From: an uncultured Thermomicrobiales bacterium
GTDB lineage: Bacteria; Chloroflexota; Chloroflexia; Thermomicrobiales; UBA6265
Direction: 5' to 3'
Assembly: GCA_902806395.1 (NCBI GenBank)
Contig: CADCWH010000132.1
Coordinates: forward strand, 1 to 5,554
DNA: 5,554 nucleotides
Of the stretch, positions 1 through 5,554 are shown one piece after another (the first letter of the stretch is position 1; every line of letters begins with the position of its first letter). A program made the translations under genes and the position numbers. Below the pieces are notes generated by a model. That model was not told where the DNA came from. It ran no database searches and saw nothing but the letters and a program-made list of their open reading frames with translations.

Positions 1-207
1 GACCCGTCGATGAGCGGGTGGCTCCTGGGGCCGGAGCACCTCTTCGGCAAGGCGGCCGTGGTTGAGGTGCCACTGGGGGAGGGCACGGTCGTGCTCATGG
101 CCTGCAGACCCTACTTCCGGGCACAGGCCAGGGGCACCTATAAGTTCTTGTTCAACGCCATAACCCAGGCTGGCTCCCGGCCGAGTCGCCTCGAACTCGG
201 CGGCTGA
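1..207 (+). CDS. C-terminal fragment of a probable M14-family zinc carboxypeptidase (5' end outside window)
   Basis: The frame is open from the first base, so the gene begins upstream of the window and only its last 68 residues are present. An ATG at position 10 is internal and not a credible start. The fragment contains GWLLGPEHLFGKAAVVEVP near its start, then GEGTVVLMACRPYFRAQ and a TYKFLFNAI segment close to the end. As I remember the family, this pattern (a 'GWLLG..HL.GKAA' strand, a glycine turn, 'RP.FRAQ', then 'FNAI') closes the C-terminal accessory domain of large secreted bacterial M14 peptidases, downstream of the zinc-binding catalytic domain. None of the catalytic residues (HxxE, distal His, Glu) lie in the visible part, so activity cannot be judged. 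The last dozen residues look like a disordered tail. The gene converges on the AceE-like gene, 76 bases away. The coding call is solid; the family name is from recall of a short stretch. Confidence 0.6.
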   Translation, partial: DPSMSGWLLGPEHLFGKAAVVEVPLGEGTVVLMACRPYFRAQARGTYKFLFNAITQAGSRPSRLELGG

Positions 208-235
208 GCCGACGAGTCCACGCCTGGTGACCGGA

Positions 236-277
236 GTCGGGACGGGGACGAGGCAACCGTCGTTCCCCGTCCCCGAC
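236..277. terminator. Imperfect hairpin between convergent genes, candidate bidirectional terminator
   Basis: The left arm at 236-251 (GTCGGGACGGGGACGA) pairs with the right arm at 260-277 (TCGTTCCCCGTCCCCGAC), leaving an 8-base loop (GGCAACCG). Two unpaired bases on the right arm are the only interruptions. The hairpin sits between the stop codon of the left-edge gene (205-207) and that of the minus-strand AceE-like gene (284-286), the expected place for a shared terminator. Neither side shows a run of T after the stem, so it is not a textbook intrinsic terminator. It may stop transcription with help or protect 3' ends. Confidence 0.6.
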
Positions 278-283
278 GGCGTG

Positions 284-2719
284 TCAGGCCCGATCGGCCG
301 CCAGGTCGAGCGCCACCATCGCGGCGTTGACGATCGTGTCAACGTCGATGCCGACCGTCCGGTATAGGTCTGCGCGGCTGCCCGACTGGCCGAACTGGTC
401 GACCCCGAGGGGGACGACCGGGACACCGTGGATGCCCCCGAGGAACGCAAAGGCATGCGAGGCGCCGTCCTGCACGGTGACCAGCGGGACGCGGCGCTCC
501 GCCGTCGGGAAGAGGGTCGCGAGGTGGCCGGGGTCCGGGGTCGTCCGGGCATCGGCTAATTGGGACCGTCGCATCGCGCGTAAGGCGGCAAAGAGGCGGT
601 CGCCGCTCGTCACGTTGATGACGGAGGCGGCGATGCCCTCGGCGTGGAGGCGCCGGGCGGCCCCGACCGCCTCGGGGACCATGATTCCGGCGGCGGCGAT
701 GGTCACGGCATCCGAGACGGGCAAGTCCGGGGTTGCCAGTTCTCGGTCGATGAGCCTGTACCCGCCGAGTAGGACCTGGCGGAGCCATTCTTCCTCACCC
801 AGGCGGGCGATGGCGTCGGTCACGAGCGACTGGTCGATCGGTTTGGTCGAGAGACGGAGGTACGTCGAGGTACCGTGGTCGCGGTCCGAACATCGCCGGA
901 TCGCGTCGAGCAAGACAGCGTCGACCTCCTGACCGAAGCATGGCTCGTAGCTGACCAAACCCGGTAATTCGATGCCGAGTGAGGGGGTGACCGTACTTTG
1001 GTGGGCACCGCCTTCCGGGCTCAGCGAGACACCGGCCGGAGTCCCAGCGAAGATCATCTTCGCCCCGACGTAGAGGCTATAGATCAGGGCATCGAGTCCT
1101 CGGCATACGAAGGGGTCGTAGACCGTGCCGATGGGGATCAGGTGCTCCCCGGTCAGTTCGTGGGCCAGGCCAAACTGGCCGAGGGCCATGAACAGGTTCA
1201 TCTCGCTGATGCCGAGTTCGATGTGGCGGCCGGTCGGGCCCGGCTGCCAGGTGATCATCCGACGCCCCTCGGCCTCGTAGTCCTGACTGGTCTCCGGGGC
1301 GAAGACGCCGACCTTGTTGATCCAGCCCGAGAGGTGGGTGGAGGTGGCTACGTCGGGAGAGAGGGTGACGATCCGCTCGCCGAGGTCGGGCACCTCGGTG
1401 AGACGGGTCAGGGCTCGGCCGAGTGCCTCCTGCGACGACGTGGACTTGGGGTGGCGGGCGTCCAAGCGGTCGGGCACACCAGCGGCGGGGAAGACCGGGC
1501 CTGCCGTCCGGTCCTCGTCGAGGCATTCGGCGGAGCGTGCGCACCACGCGGCCGCTGTGGAATCGGCCGGGAAGGTGGCCCAGTGATCGTCCGGGTCGAT
1601 CCCGAATCCCTCCCGCAGGGTCTCCATCTGTTGGCCGGTGAGCAACTGGGAGTGGTTGAGCGGGTCGCCCGCGAAGGGGAGGCCCCAACCCTTGACCGTA
1701 TAGGCGAAGATCACCACGGGGCGGTCGGTGACTCGGTCGGCCTCGCCGAAGACTTCGATCAATCGCGGCAGGTCGTGACCGCCGAGGTTGGCGATCAGGG
1801 GCTGGAGGTCCGCGTCGTCGACGGCGGCGACCGACGCCAGGATGTTGTCCCGGGCGGCGAGGTCGGCCACATCGGCGAGACGCTGGCGCAGGCGGGCGCC
1901 GTCCACGATCCGGATCAGGGCCTGGTACTCCTCGTTGCTCATCTCGTCGATGCGCCGTCGCAGGGCCGCGCCGGCTTCGCCGCGATCCATTTCCGACCCG
2001 AGACGAGTGCCGTATTTAGCCTCCAGGACCTCCCACCCGGCCCCGGCGAACAGTGCCTTGAGACGGGAGGCACGGACACCCGGGATGACGCGATCGAGGC
2101 TCTGTCGATTCAGGTCCACGATCCAGATGACATTGCCGAGGCCCTGGACGGCCTCCTCGGCGACCGCCTCCCAGACATTGCCCTCGTCCAGCTCCGCATC
2201 ACCGAGCAGGGAGACGAAGCGGCCCGACGTCAGGTGGGCATCACCAAAATGGTGGTGGTTATAGCGGTGGGCGAGAGCGGCGAAGACGGGAGCCACGGCG
2301 CCGAGTCCGACGGACCCGGTCGAAAAATCAACCGGGTCGGGATCCTTGGTCCGGCTCGGATAGGCCTGGAGGCCACCGAACTCGCGCAACGTGGTCAGGT
2401 ACGCGCGGTCGAGGCGGCCCAGCAAGTATTGGCAGGCATGAAAAGCGGGCGAGGCGTGGGGCTTGATCGAGACCCGATCACCCGATCGCAACAGATGAAA
2501 GTAGAGGGCGGTCATGATCGAGACGACGGATGCCGAGGAGGCCTGGTGCCCCCCGACCTTCGTCTTCTCCGGGTTGGGCCGGACCGCGTTGGCATGGTGG
2601 ACGATCGCGGTCGAGAGCCAGAGGACGCGCCGCTCGATTTCCTCCAGGGTCTGGAGGTCATCCGGAGAGAGCCCCACGGGAAGTGTCTGGCCAGGTTCGG
2701 GATGCGTCGCGAGGACCAT
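284..2719 (-). CDS. AceE/transketolase-like thiamine-diphosphate enzyme (pyruvate dehydrogenase E1-like), 811 aa
   Basis: This is a cytoplasmic ThDP-dependent enzyme of the homodimeric pyruvate dehydrogenase E1 (AceE)/transketolase superfamily, predicted to decarboxylate a 2-oxo acid or transfer a two-carbon unit. The order matches AceE: KVGGHQASSAS (residues 54-64) and KPHASPAFHA (86-95) correspond to the GGH and HxSP segments, then STGSVGLGAV (133-142). The ThDP/Mg motif reads GDAELDEGN (173-181) with the metal-ligand Asn at about 204, and YTVKGWG..N-H at about 340-356 precedes the pyrimidine domain. There GISEMN (503-508) carries the likely cofactor-activating Glu506. A C-terminal domain ends with GVDQFGQSGSR (772-782), like the 'GTDGFGRSDSR' of AceE. 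The length is somewhat below E. coli AceE (887 aa). I chose ATG at 2719 because GGAGGAGG lies 5 bases before it. A longer GTG frame from 2800 would overlap the previous gene by 20 bases and has a non-conserved, proline-rich start. No E2, E3 or lipoyl domain gene is visible, so the substrate is undetermined; calling it pyruvate dehydrogenase would be an over-reading. Confidence 0.88.
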   Translation of the reverse strand: MVLATHPEPGQTLPVGLSPDDLQTLEEIERRVLWLSTAIVHHANAVRPNPEKTKVGGHQASSASVVSIMTALYFHLLRSGDRVSIKPHASPAFHACQYLLGRLDRAYLTTLREFGGLQAYPSRTKDPDPVDFSTGSVGLGAVAPVFAALAHRYNHHHFGDAHLTSGRFVSLLGDAELDEGNVWEAVAEEAVQGLGNVIWIVDLNRQSLDRVIPGVRASRLKALFAGAGWEVLEAKYGTRLGSEMDRGEAGAALRRRIDEMSNEEYQALIRIVDGARLRQRLADVADLAARDNILASVAAVDDADLQPLIANLGGHDLPRLIEVFGEADRVTDRPVVIFAYTVKGWGLPFAGDPLNHSQLLTGQQMETLREGFGIDPDDHWATFPADSTAAAWCARSAECLDEDRTAGPVFPAAGVPDRLDARHPKSTSSQEALGRALTRLTEVPDLGERIVTLSPDVATSTHLSGWINKVGVFAPETSQDYEAEGRRMITWQPGPTGRHIELGISEMNLFMALGQFGLAHELTGEHLIPIGTVYDPFVCRGLDALIYSLYVGAKMIFAGTPAGVSLSPEGGAHQSTVTPSLGIELPGLVSYEPCFGQEVDAVLLDAIRRCSDRDHGTSTYLRLSTKPIDQSLVTDAIARLGEEEWLRQVLLGGYRLIDRELATPDLPVSDAVTIAAAGIMVPEAVGAARRLHAEGIAASVINVTSGDRLFAALRAMRRSQLADARTTPDPGHLATLFPTAERRVPLVTVQDGASHAFAFLGGIHGVPVVPLGVDQFGQSGSRADLYRTVGIDVDTIVNAAMVALDLAADRA

Positions 2720-2731
2720 GATGGCCTCCTC

Positions 2732-2739
2732 CAGAGTCA
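2732..2739 (-). promoter_or_regulatory. Strong ribosome binding site deciding the start of the AceE-like gene
   Basis: Read on the minus strand, the bases before ATG 2719 are TCTGGAGGAGGCCATC-ATG. The purine-rich block GGAGGAGG lies at about 2725-2732, 5 bases ahead of the ATG, and is a near-perfect anti-16S match. The alternative GTG at 2800 is preceded by pyrimidine-mixed sequence inside the upstream gene with no comparable motif. This places the N-terminus at MVLATHPEPG and gives 811 residues. Confidence 0.6.
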
Positions 2740-2780
2740 GGCGACAGAAGACGGGACAACGAGCGTCGGCGGGCGCCGGG

Positions 2781-3467
2781 TCATGGGGCAGGGGAAGCAC
2801 CCACTTGGGTGCCGGGGTCGATGGCGACGGAATCGTCGATCAGCCAGCGGTCGCCTCCGTCCACGAGGTAGACGACATCGGTGTACGTCGTCGTGGCGTC
2901 TCGGGTCACCACCGTGGCGGCGACCCGACCATCGTCGAGGACGACGATCTGGTCGATCGTCAGGACGGTCAAGAGTTGGTCAGCGGTGACGGGAGTCGCC
3001 GGCGCGGTGATCGCGGCGACGATCTCGGCTTCCGGGGCCGCGGCGTCTCCGGTGAACAAGGCCCGGACGAAGCGGTCGCTCGTCAGGGCGAGCATCCTAG
3101 GGAAATCGCCAGCGTTGGCACAGGCAACGGACTCCGCGATCGTCGCGCGCACGGCGTCGGACGTCCCGGCGTCAGCGGCCTCGCCGATTGGAGGCACGAA
3201 CGGGCCGTCGGTCGTCACTGGTGGGACTTCCACCCCGACGGCGGGAGTCCCATCCCAAGCGGTGACCAGGCGAGGGGCCACCCTGCATCCCTCACCGGGG
3301 ACAGGGCTCCCGACCGGGGTGCCACTCTGGGCAGTTGCGGCACGTGACCCGGCGGATCCCACGACCAGGGCCGTGATGCAGATCAGGATCAACGCCACGC
3401 CTGAGGCCCGATCCCACCGGGCCGGTGTGGAGTGGTGAATCGACCGGGGTCGGGTTCGACCGAACAT
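2781..3467 (-). CDS. Exported protein with SnoaL/NTF2-like domain, 228 aa, function unknown
   Basis: The product has a basic N-terminus (Arg/His-rich, residues 1-22), a hydrophobic helix at about 23-40 (VALILICITALVVGS) and a likely cleavage region around AATAQS (43-48), so it is probably exported or membrane-anchored. A flexible Gly/Thr/Pro/Ser linker leads to Cys61. The region from about 95 to 216 has the alternation expected of a SnoaL/NTF2-like alpha+beta cone: SDAVRATIAESVACANAGDF helix, a second helix with RFVRALF, then beta strands ending in VVYLVDGGDRWLIDD. There is no lipobox at Cys61, so a lipoprotein is not supported. Such proteins are frequent in Thermomicrobia-type genomes, and no catalytic residues can be assigned. 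The start at ATG 3467 is preceded by CTGGAG at 7-base spacing. A longer frame from ATG 3563 adds 32 Arg/Pro/Ser-rich residues ahead of the signal and has no Shine-Dalgarno. It is 61 bases upstream of the AceE-like gene on the same strand, possibly co-transcribed. Confidence 0.75.
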   Translation of the reverse strand: MFGRTRPRSIHHSTPARWDRASGVALILICITALVVGSAGSRAATAQSGTPVGSPVPGEGCRVAPRLVTAWDGTPAVGVEVPPVTTDGPFVPPIGEAADAGTSDAVRATIAESVACANAGDFPRMLALTSDRFVRALFTGDAAAPEAEIVAAITAPATPVTADQLLTVLTIDQIVVLDDGRVAATVVTRDATTTYTDVVYLVDGGDRWLIDDSVAIDPGTQVGASPAP

Positions 3468-3687
3468 CGAGAAGCTCCAGGGTCGGACGCCGGACGTCAC
3501 TAGCTGGGAGGGACGGGCCGGCGGTCGACGAGGACGAAACGAACGAAGGGAACGCGGGATCATGCTGGTAGGATACCCGGTGCGGTGGGCCGTTCGCCCG
3601 GGTAGTTCTATACGGGGCGTCGGGGAGCGGTGATCGCGCCGCGTCCCACGGGTAGTCGCCGGTGCGCTCTCGACACGGTGGGGGACG
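3468..3687. promoter_or_regulatory. Divergent intergenic region with candidate promoters
   Basis: This 220-base stretch separates the minus-strand exported-protein gene from the plus-strand synthetase gene, so promoters for both should lie here. On the plus strand TATACG at 3609-3614 is the best -10-like hexamer, about 75 bases before the synthetase start; no good -35 is seen at 17-base spacing. On the minus strand TATCCT (3575-3570) is -10-like; transcription from it would begin near 3563 and give a leader of roughly 95 bases before ATG 3467, which fits the shorter start. The octamers CGGGTAGT (3599-3606, 3649-3656) and CCGGTGCG (3577-3584, 3659-3666) each occur twice. Promoter positions are guesses by eye. 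Confidence 0.35.
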
Positions 3688-5067
3688 ATGATGGATCGCA
3701 GTCCAGAGATTCGGGAGCGGGACGTGGATCGCGTGGTGAAGAGTGCACACGCGATGGACCTGCGACTCGTCCGTTTCGTCTACGCCGACTATGGCGGGAT
3801 CGTCCGGGGGAAGGCGACCCACGCGGCCGGACTGGCCGACCGCTTGGAGGAGGGCATCGCCCTCACTACGGCCCAGATGGCGTCCAATGGCCTCGACGAA
3901 CTGCTCGACATCCCCGGCATGACGGCGGTCGGGGAAGTCCGTATGGTGCCCGACCCGTCGTCGTTCACCGTGCTGCCGTACGCTCCACGGACCGGGCAGA
4001 TGATCTGCGACCTGATGACGCTGGACCGCCGCCCGTGGAATTTCTGCCCGCGTACGACCCTGCGGCGGGCGATCGCGGCAGCGGCCGACGAGGGCCTAGA
4101 TGTCCAGGCGGTCTTCGAAAACGAGTTCTACCTGTTGAAGGACCAGGACGGCACATTCGTGGCCGCTGACGATTCGCTCTGCTTCAGCACAGAGGGGATG
4201 GACGCCCATGCCGCGTTGGTCGATGACCTGGTCGGAGCGCTGGAAGCCCAGGGCATCCAGGTGGAGCAGGTGATGGCCGAACACGGGGGCGGGCAACAGG
4301 AGCTCTCCATCCGTCATGCCCCGGCATTGGCGGCGGCCGATCACCAGGTCGTGTTCCGGGAGACGGCCCGGGCGATCGCCCGCCAACACGGCCTGCGGGC
4401 CAGCTTCGCGGCCAAGCCGTTCCCGGACGCGGTCGGCTCGGGCTCGCACGTCCACCTCTCCCTCTGGGATGTCGGGTCCGGCGAGAACGTCTTCTACGAC
4501 CCGCGGTCTGACCGGGGGTTCAGCGAGTTGGGGCGACAGTTCGTGGCAGGGGTTCTGCACCACTTGCCGGGCCTCGTCGCGCTGACGTGTCCCACCGTCA
4601 ACTCATACGATCGTCTCCACCCCCGGTCCTGGGCCTCGGCCTACACCGCCTGGGGATTCGATAACCGCGAGGCGGCGGTCCGGGTCCCCTCCACCTTTTG
4701 GGGGCGGGAGCAAGGGACGACCAACGTCGAGCTGAAGGCGGTGGACCCGACCGCAAATCCCTACCTGGCGCTGACCGGGGTCATCGCCGCCGGGCTGGAC
4801 GGGGTACGGCGGGGCCTGTCCCCCGGTGCACCCGCCGCCGTCGACCCTGCCACGTTGACATCCGAAGCCCGGGCCGAGGCGGGGATGCGGCGACTGCCCG
4901 AATCACTCGAGGCTGCCCTGGCAGCACTCGCGGCCGACCGCGTCCTGGTCGAAGCGCTGGGCGAGGAAGCTCACCGCGGATACGCGGCGGTGCGGCGCTC
5001 GGAGGTCGACGCCTACCGGGAGATGGACCGCGAAGCGGTCTTCGCGGCGCATCGCCGCCGCTATTGA
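3688..5067 (+). CDS. Glutamine synthetase-like gamma-glutamyl-amide ligase (FluG/GlnA-like), 459 aa
   Basis: This is a glutamine-synthetase-fold, ATP-dependent ligase expected to join the gamma-carboxyl of glutamate to an amine. An N-terminal beta-grasp region (about 25-110, with VRFVYADYGGIVRGKA) precedes the catalytic domain. Metal and nucleotide residues are recognisable: FENEFYLL (E144, E146), AEHGGGQQEL (E198, E205), the GSGSHVHLSLW loop (H254), NSYDRL (R309), FDNREAAVRVP (R327, R332) and NVELKAVDPTANPYLAL (E348). Length is typical of GlnA-like proteins. It lacks the DGSS segment holding the ammonium-binding Asp of GlnA, and the residue at the Glu of the 'PGYEAP' flap is Trp315 in HPRSWAS. 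There is also no adenylylation-type NLYDLP segment. These features suggest an amine substrate and no GlnE control. Two ATGs in tandem (3688, 3691) follow GTGGGGGAC; the second has slightly better spacing. An amidohydrolase gene follows 97 bases downstream on the same strand. The exact amine cannot be told. Confidence 0.88.
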   Translation: MMDRSPEIRERDVDRVVKSAHAMDLRLVRFVYADYGGIVRGKATHAAGLADRLEEGIALTTAQMASNGLDELLDIPGMTAVGEVRMVPDPSSFTVLPYAPRTGQMICDLMTLDRRPWNFCPRTTLRRAIAAAADEGLDVQAVFENEFYLLKDQDGTFVAADDSLCFSTEGMDAHAALVDDLVGALEAQGIQVEQVMAEHGGGQQELSIRHAPALAAADHQVVFRETARAIARQHGLRASFAAKPFPDAVGSGSHVHLSLWDVGSGENVFYDPRSDRGFSELGRQFVAGVLHHLPGLVALTCPTVNSYDRLHPRSWASAYTAWGFDNREAAVRVPSTFWGREQGTTNVELKAVDPTANPYLALTGVIAAGLDGVRRGLSPGAPAAVDPATLTSEARAEAGMRRLPESLEAALAALAADRVLVEALGEEAHRGYAAVRRSEVDAYREMDREAVFAAHRRRY

Positions 5068-5164
5068 CCATCGGGGAGGACCGCACCGCTCGTCTGACCG
5101 CACGCACGACCGAACTTCGGACGACCGCCGGGTCGGTTTCCCGGCTCACCCATCGGGAACCACC
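5068..5164 (+). promoter_or_regulatory. Intergenic spacer with palindrome and small hairpin between ligase and amidohydrolase
   Basis: The 97 bases hold a perfect short palindrome CCGAACTTCGG (5110-5120) and a hairpin with stem GCCGGG (5127-5132) and CCCGGC (5140-5145) around a 7-base loop TCGGTTT. The octamer GACCGCAC appears at 5079-5086 and 5096-5103, with related GACCG starts at 5108 and 5123. CCATCGGG occurs just after the ligase stop (5068) and again just before the amidohydrolase start (5150). No T-run follows the hairpin, so transcription may continue into the next gene. The palindrome could be a half-operator; regulator unknown. Confidence 0.4.
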
Positions 5165-5554
5165 GTGTCAACGACGCCCACCTTTCAACTCGACGCCTAC
5201 CCCGTCGTCGATCACCACTGCCACCCGTGGCGGGCGATGGGGTCACCCTTCTCCGTCGCCGAGTACCGGATGTTGTTCACCGAAGGCGACGATCCGCGCC
5301 TCGCTCCCGACGTGCCGGCGACGACGTACTACCGCTGGACGATGCGAGAACTGGCCCGGGTCTTTGACTGCGGCTCCGCCGAGAGAGAGGTCCTCGACGC
5401 ACGGGCGGTGCTTGGTCATGAGGCGGTCGCCGCGCTATTGATGGCCGAGGCCCGCGTCGAGGCGGCGATCATCGACGACCTCTATGCCGGACGCGGGGGT
5501 GAGCCGATTGGCGTCGCCGCGATGGCCAGTTGGCTCGGCGGGGCTGAGACGACC
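5165..5554 (+). CDS. Amidohydrolase-superfamily protein, FluG N-terminal-like (3' end outside window)
   Basis: A frame opens at GTG 5165 and runs without a stop to the window edge, giving the first 130 residues. GGGA about 6 bases upstream is a modest ribosome binding site, and no earlier ATG or GTG is seen in this frame across the intergenic gap. Residues 13-22 (PVVDHHCHPW) form the first beta strand and the HxH metal-binding motif (H18, H20) of the amidohydrolase superfamily (TIM barrel, amidohydrolase 2 type). The following segment (FSVAEYRMLFTEGDD, then TYYRWTMRELARVFDCG) is the helical insertion seen in FluG-type and related metal-dependent hydrolases. The segment AEARVEAAIIDDLYAG near 95-109 leads towards the second strand. 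Remaining metal ligands (distal His and Asp) lie outside the window. Together with the ligase before it, this suggests a two-step route on a small amine or amide. Family is well supported; substrate is not. Confidence 0.8.
   Translation, partial: MSTTPTFQLDAYPVVDHHCHPWRAMGSPFSVAEYRMLFTEGDDPRLAPDVPATTYYRWTMRELARVFDCGSAEREVLDARAVLGHEAVAALLMAEARVEAAIIDDLYAGRGGEPIGVAAMASWLGGAETT

Noticed and set aside
998..2989. 663-codon open frame on the plus strand, antisense to the AceE-like gene
   Set aside because: It lies opposite a gene with clear family motifs and extends into the next minus-strand gene. Its translation is Gly/Arg/Asp/Val-rich with no recognisable domain, as expected for a GC-rich antisense shadow.
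2514..3347. 277-codon plus-strand open frame spanning parts of both minus-strand genes
   Set aside because: It crosses two well-supported opposite-strand genes, has low-complexity Arg/Gly/Asp content and no ribosome binding site or family signal that I can see.
2781..3467. Lipoprotein assignment for the exported NTF2-like protein
   Set aside because: The first Cys (residue 61) is about 20 residues past the hydrophobic helix and is preceded by PGEG, not a lipobox; a plain signal peptide or anchor fits better.
3292..3822. 176-codon minus-strand frame across the divergent promoter region
   Set aside because: It overlaps the starts of both divergent genes and shows no signal sequence, domain or Shine-Dalgarno; it would also occupy the region where both promoters must lie.
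4698..5441. 247-codon plus-strand frame overlapping the ligase end, the spacer and the amidohydrolase start
   Set aside because: It is out of frame with both recognised genes, which carry clear motifs (NPYLAL; HHCH), and its translation is an Arg/Pro/Gly-rich composition artefact.
1..5554. Mobile elements, CRISPR arrays, tRNA/rRNA, phage or defence genes
   Set aside because: No transposase motifs, long terminal inverted repeats, regularly spaced repeats or recognisable RNA genes were seen on either strand; the gene content is metabolic.

Overview
This is a GC-rich bacterial window with four genes: one cut by the left edge, one cut by the right edge, and two complete genes plus one full-length synthetase between them (five coding regions in all). 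The best guess for the host is a Chloroflexota bacterium of the Thermomicrobia/Sphaerobacter type. That guess rests on the high GC content, GTG starts, and the style of the small exported protein: an Ala/Thr/Pro-rich linker rich in 'GTPVGSPVP'-like text, then a Cys, then an NTF2-like domain. It is an inference from family resemblance, not a measured placement.

Layout. Bases 1-207 (+) are the last 68 codons of a protein resembling the C-terminal tail of bacterial M14-type zinc carboxypeptidases. A short convergent gap (208-283) holds a strong imperfect hairpin. On the minus strand, reading from right to left, an exported NTF2/SnoaL-like protein (3467-2781) is followed after 61 bases by a large thiamine-diphosphate enzyme of the AceE/transketolase type (2719-284). 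For both minus-strand genes a longer open frame exists, but the Shine-Dalgarno sequences favour the shorter starts used here. A 220-base divergent intergenic region (3468-3687) separates them from a plus-strand pair: a glutamine-synthetase-fold ligase (3688-5067) and, 97 bases on, an amidohydrolase (5165 to the window edge, open at its 3' end).

How they may work together. The synthetase keeps the ATP/metal/glutamate side of the glutamine synthetase active site but lacks recognisable counterparts of the ammonium-pocket residues, so it is more likely a gamma-glutamyl-amide (amine) ligase than a housekeeping GlnA. The neighbouring amidohydrolase resembles the N-terminal half of the fungal FluG protein, and FluG is exactly an amidohydrolase fused to a glutamine-synthetase-like domain. 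The pair therefore looks like a two-gene, split version of FluG in reversed order, probably handling a small amine or amide. The AceE-like enzyme has no E2 or E3 partner in the window, so its acyl acceptor and substrate are open. No RNA genes, CRISPR arrays, insertion sequences or phage genes were seen.
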